Shown one piece after another: positions 5,135 to 6,412 of a stretch of 6,412 nt of DNA; positions within the stretch are counted from its first letter, which is position 1; every line of letters starts with the position of its first letter. The notes beneath the pieces were generated by a model. That model saw only the letters and a program-made list of their open reading frames with translations, searched no databases and was not told where the DNA came from. The translations under genes were made by a program, and so were the position numbers. The stretch is from Pseudobdellovibrionaceae bacterium (GTDB lineage Bacteria > Bdellovibrionota > Bdellovibrionia > Bdellovibrionales > UBA1609): NCBI GenBank assembly GCA_026712605.1, contig JAPORL010000130.1, positions 1-6,412 of the forward strand, read 5' to 3'.

Positions 5135-6268
5135 ATGAATAAAAATCTGTTATTAAGGCTAGAAAGCAATATGTTTAATTTTACAAATTATTTATTTAAA
5201 AATAAATTTATTCTACTTTTTTTAATTTCTTTTCTTTATATAAATCCCAGCTTATCTTCCACCCCACAGAAATGTGAAGAAACTTTTTCTAAAAATCCTT
5301 TTCCTATACCTCCACCTAAACTTGTAAAAGTTGTTGAGGATGTTTTACCTCATAAATTAAATCAAGCATTAAATCAAGGAAAACAGGTGCCTAAGATCAG
5401 TATAGAAAAAGTACTTGAAGACCATAACTTAACAAATAATGTAGAAAATCAAATCCTATTTATAACTACTCGCCCTTCCTATGCGATAAGAGATTTGCAT
5501 ATTAATTTAACTTCTCTCAAAAATTATTTAACTGATAGAATCAAAGATCAAAATTTATCTTTTAAGCTCAGAAAATCAGCTTTGTTTTATTTAATTAATC
5601 TATCAGAAGAAAACTACGATTCTTCAATTGATCAAATTTATTTAAGTAGATTCTTAGAAAAAAAATACGATTCTTCAAATTATGAAATTTATCAAAGTAA
5701 ATTCTTAGAAATAAAAGATATATCTTTAAGTTTTAAAGAGTTTTCAGAATTTTTAACACATTTTTCACAAAAAGAACAAGAAATAATATTAGACAAAGTA
5801 AGGGATTGGAATCCAATGCAGTCAACATCTTCATACGAATTAAAAAGACAATTTATCCACTCTCTAACAATAAGTTTTTTTATGGATCAAACAATAGAAA
5901 ATATGCATCCCTATTTTAATAATATTATAGATATAAATTCAAAAAGAAGGGGATATTCCCCTGTTTTAATAGATTTGATTAAAATAGGAGATATTGACGC
6001 TTTTAATAAAATTCTTAAGAAAAATGTTGATATCCAAGCTGTAGATTGGGATGGCAACACGGCTTTACATATTGCTAGTAAAATTGGAGATTATGCAATA
6101 GTTAAAGCTCTTATTGAAAGCGGAGCTATTCTTAACGCAAAAAATAAAGAGGGAGATACTCCTCTTGATTTGGCAAAGACCAGGAAAATATATACGCTTT
6201 TAAAAAATCATGGAGCCAGTAATAATAATAGTTCTATGCGTATAAGAAGATTGTTATATAGCCTATAA
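5135..6268 (+). CDS. Exported ankyrin-repeat protein with unknown N-terminal domain
   Basis: Ankyrin repeats mediate protein-protein contacts, and in host-associated bacteria such proteins are often aimed at host targets. The 377-residue frame ends in about three repeats: a degenerate first one (274-304), a canonical one (305-337, with GNTALHIA at 307-314 and VKALIESGA at 323-331) and a partial third (338-361, GDTPLDLA at 340-347), followed by a short basic tail (RIRR, 369-372). Residues 13-42 look like a signal peptide (MFNFTNYLFKNKF, then a hydrophobic core, with likely cleavage near SLSS 39-42). The true start may therefore be ATG 5171: AAGG and AGAAAG precede it, while 5135 has no Shine-Dalgarno site. 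A proline-rich patch follows (NPFPIPPP, 54-61). Residues about 62-270 match no family I recognise, are probably helical, and carry a 17-residue tandem duplication (161-194). The substrate and target are unknown. Confidence 0.88.
   Translation: MNKNLLLRLESNMFNFTNYLFKNKFILLFLISFLYINPSLSSTPQKCEETFSKNPFPIPPPKLVKVVEDVLPHKLNQALNQGKQVPKISIEKVLEDHNLTNNVENQILFITTRPSYAIRDLHINLTSLKNYLTDRIKDQNLSFKLRKSALFYLINLSEENYDSSIDQIYLSRFLEKKYDSSNYEIYQSKFLEIKDISLSFKEFSEFLTHFSQKEQEIILDKVRDWNPMQSTSSYELKRQFIHSLTISFFMDQTIENMHPYFNNIIDINSKRRGYSPVLIDLIKIGDIDAFNKILKKNVDIQAVDWDGNTALHIASKIGDYAIVKALIESGAILNAKNKEGDTPLDLAKTRKIYTLLKNHGASNNNSSMRIRRLLYSL
5615..5716 (+). repeat. 51-bp tandem duplication within the ankyrin-repeat gene
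   Basis: Two adjacent 51-bp units (5615-5665 and 5666-5716) match at 44 of 51 positions by hand count. They encode 17-residue units starting YDSS and ending FLE-x-K, 11 of 17 identical. The unit length is a multiple of three, so the frame is kept. It lies in the unknown middle domain, outside the ankyrin repeats. Confidence 0.88.
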
Positions 6269-6296
6269 TATTTAAAAAATTAAATGAATCTAAAAT

Positions 6297-6302
6297 AAGG
6301 GA
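6297..6302 (+). promoter_or_regulatory. Ribosome binding site of the gene starting at 6312
   Basis: AAGGGA followed by 9 bases and ATG. It is much better than the site of the preceding ankyrin gene and is the main reason to believe the partial gene that follows. Confidence 0.65.
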
Positions 6303-6311
6303 AAATTCATA

Positions 6312-6412
6312 ATGAAACTAGTAAATAAAGCTAAATTTCTTAATAAAAAATTTCTGTTTTTTTTAAATTTTTTCATAAGTAGAATAATCAGACTTACTGA
6401 GTATTTCAAAAC
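6312..6412 (+). CDS. Start of a probably exported protein (3' end cut by window edge)
   Basis: The frame is open from ATG 6312 to the window end (33 codons and two bases). It begins MKLVNKAKFLNKKF, then a hydrophobic run LFFLNFFI (about 15-22), then more basic residues. A basic start followed by a phenylalanine-rich core resembles the ankyrin protein's N-terminus and suggests a signal peptide or membrane anchor. It lies 43 bp after the ankyrin stop with no terminator seen between, so co-transcription is likely. Too little is visible to name a family. Confidence 0.6.
   Translation, partial: MKLVNKAKFLNKKFLFFLNFFISRIIRLTEYFK

Overview
This 6.4-kb window comes from a very AT-rich bacterial chromosome. 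The gene set suggests a host-associated bacterium, probably with a Gram-negative envelope: one translation factor, one nucleotide-biosynthesis enzyme, several exported proteins of no recognised family, and an exported ankyrin-repeat protein. The lineage cannot be named from the sequence. The best clue is the EF-G, which matches the mitochondrial EFG1 / bacterial 'spdEFG1' subtype (described from spirochaetes, planctomycetes and delta-proteobacteria) and not the common bacterial FusA. The low GC and the ankyrin protein fit an intracellular or symbiotic lifestyle, but that is inference.

Layout. Positions 1-1716 (minus strand) hold the first 572 codons of an EF-G gene whose 3' end lies off the left edge. 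It has a strong Shine-Dalgarno site and its own likely promoter. Positions 1850-1884 form a convincing intrinsic terminator for the minus-strand genes to its right. Those genes run leftward in the order guaB (3337-4794), a 262-residue cysteine-rich exported protein (2493-3281) and a 179-residue cysteine-rich exported protein (1900-2439). Their gaps are only 53-55 bp, so they probably form one transcription unit.

Positions 4795-5134 are a 340-bp gene-free region between the divergent guaB and ankyrin genes. It holds a candidate guaB promoter, a GC-rich palindromic block (about 4919-5011, roughly half GC) that looks like a small mobile or structured element, and a second hairpin (5040-5084) just before the ankyrin gene. 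On the plus strand, 5135-6268 encodes the ankyrin protein, which carries a 51-bp internal tandem duplication. A further gene starts at 6312 behind a good ribosome binding site and runs off the right edge.

How the genes fit together. EF-G and GuaB are housekeeping functions (translocation and GMP synthesis). The other four predicted products all start with a basic-hydrophobic N-terminus, so two thirds of the genes encode proteins probably sent out of the cytoplasm. Two of these are rich in cysteine and would need an oxidising compartment. The most interesting parts are the disulfide-type proteins downstream of guaB, the GC-rich palindromic block, and the mitochondrial-type EF-G.
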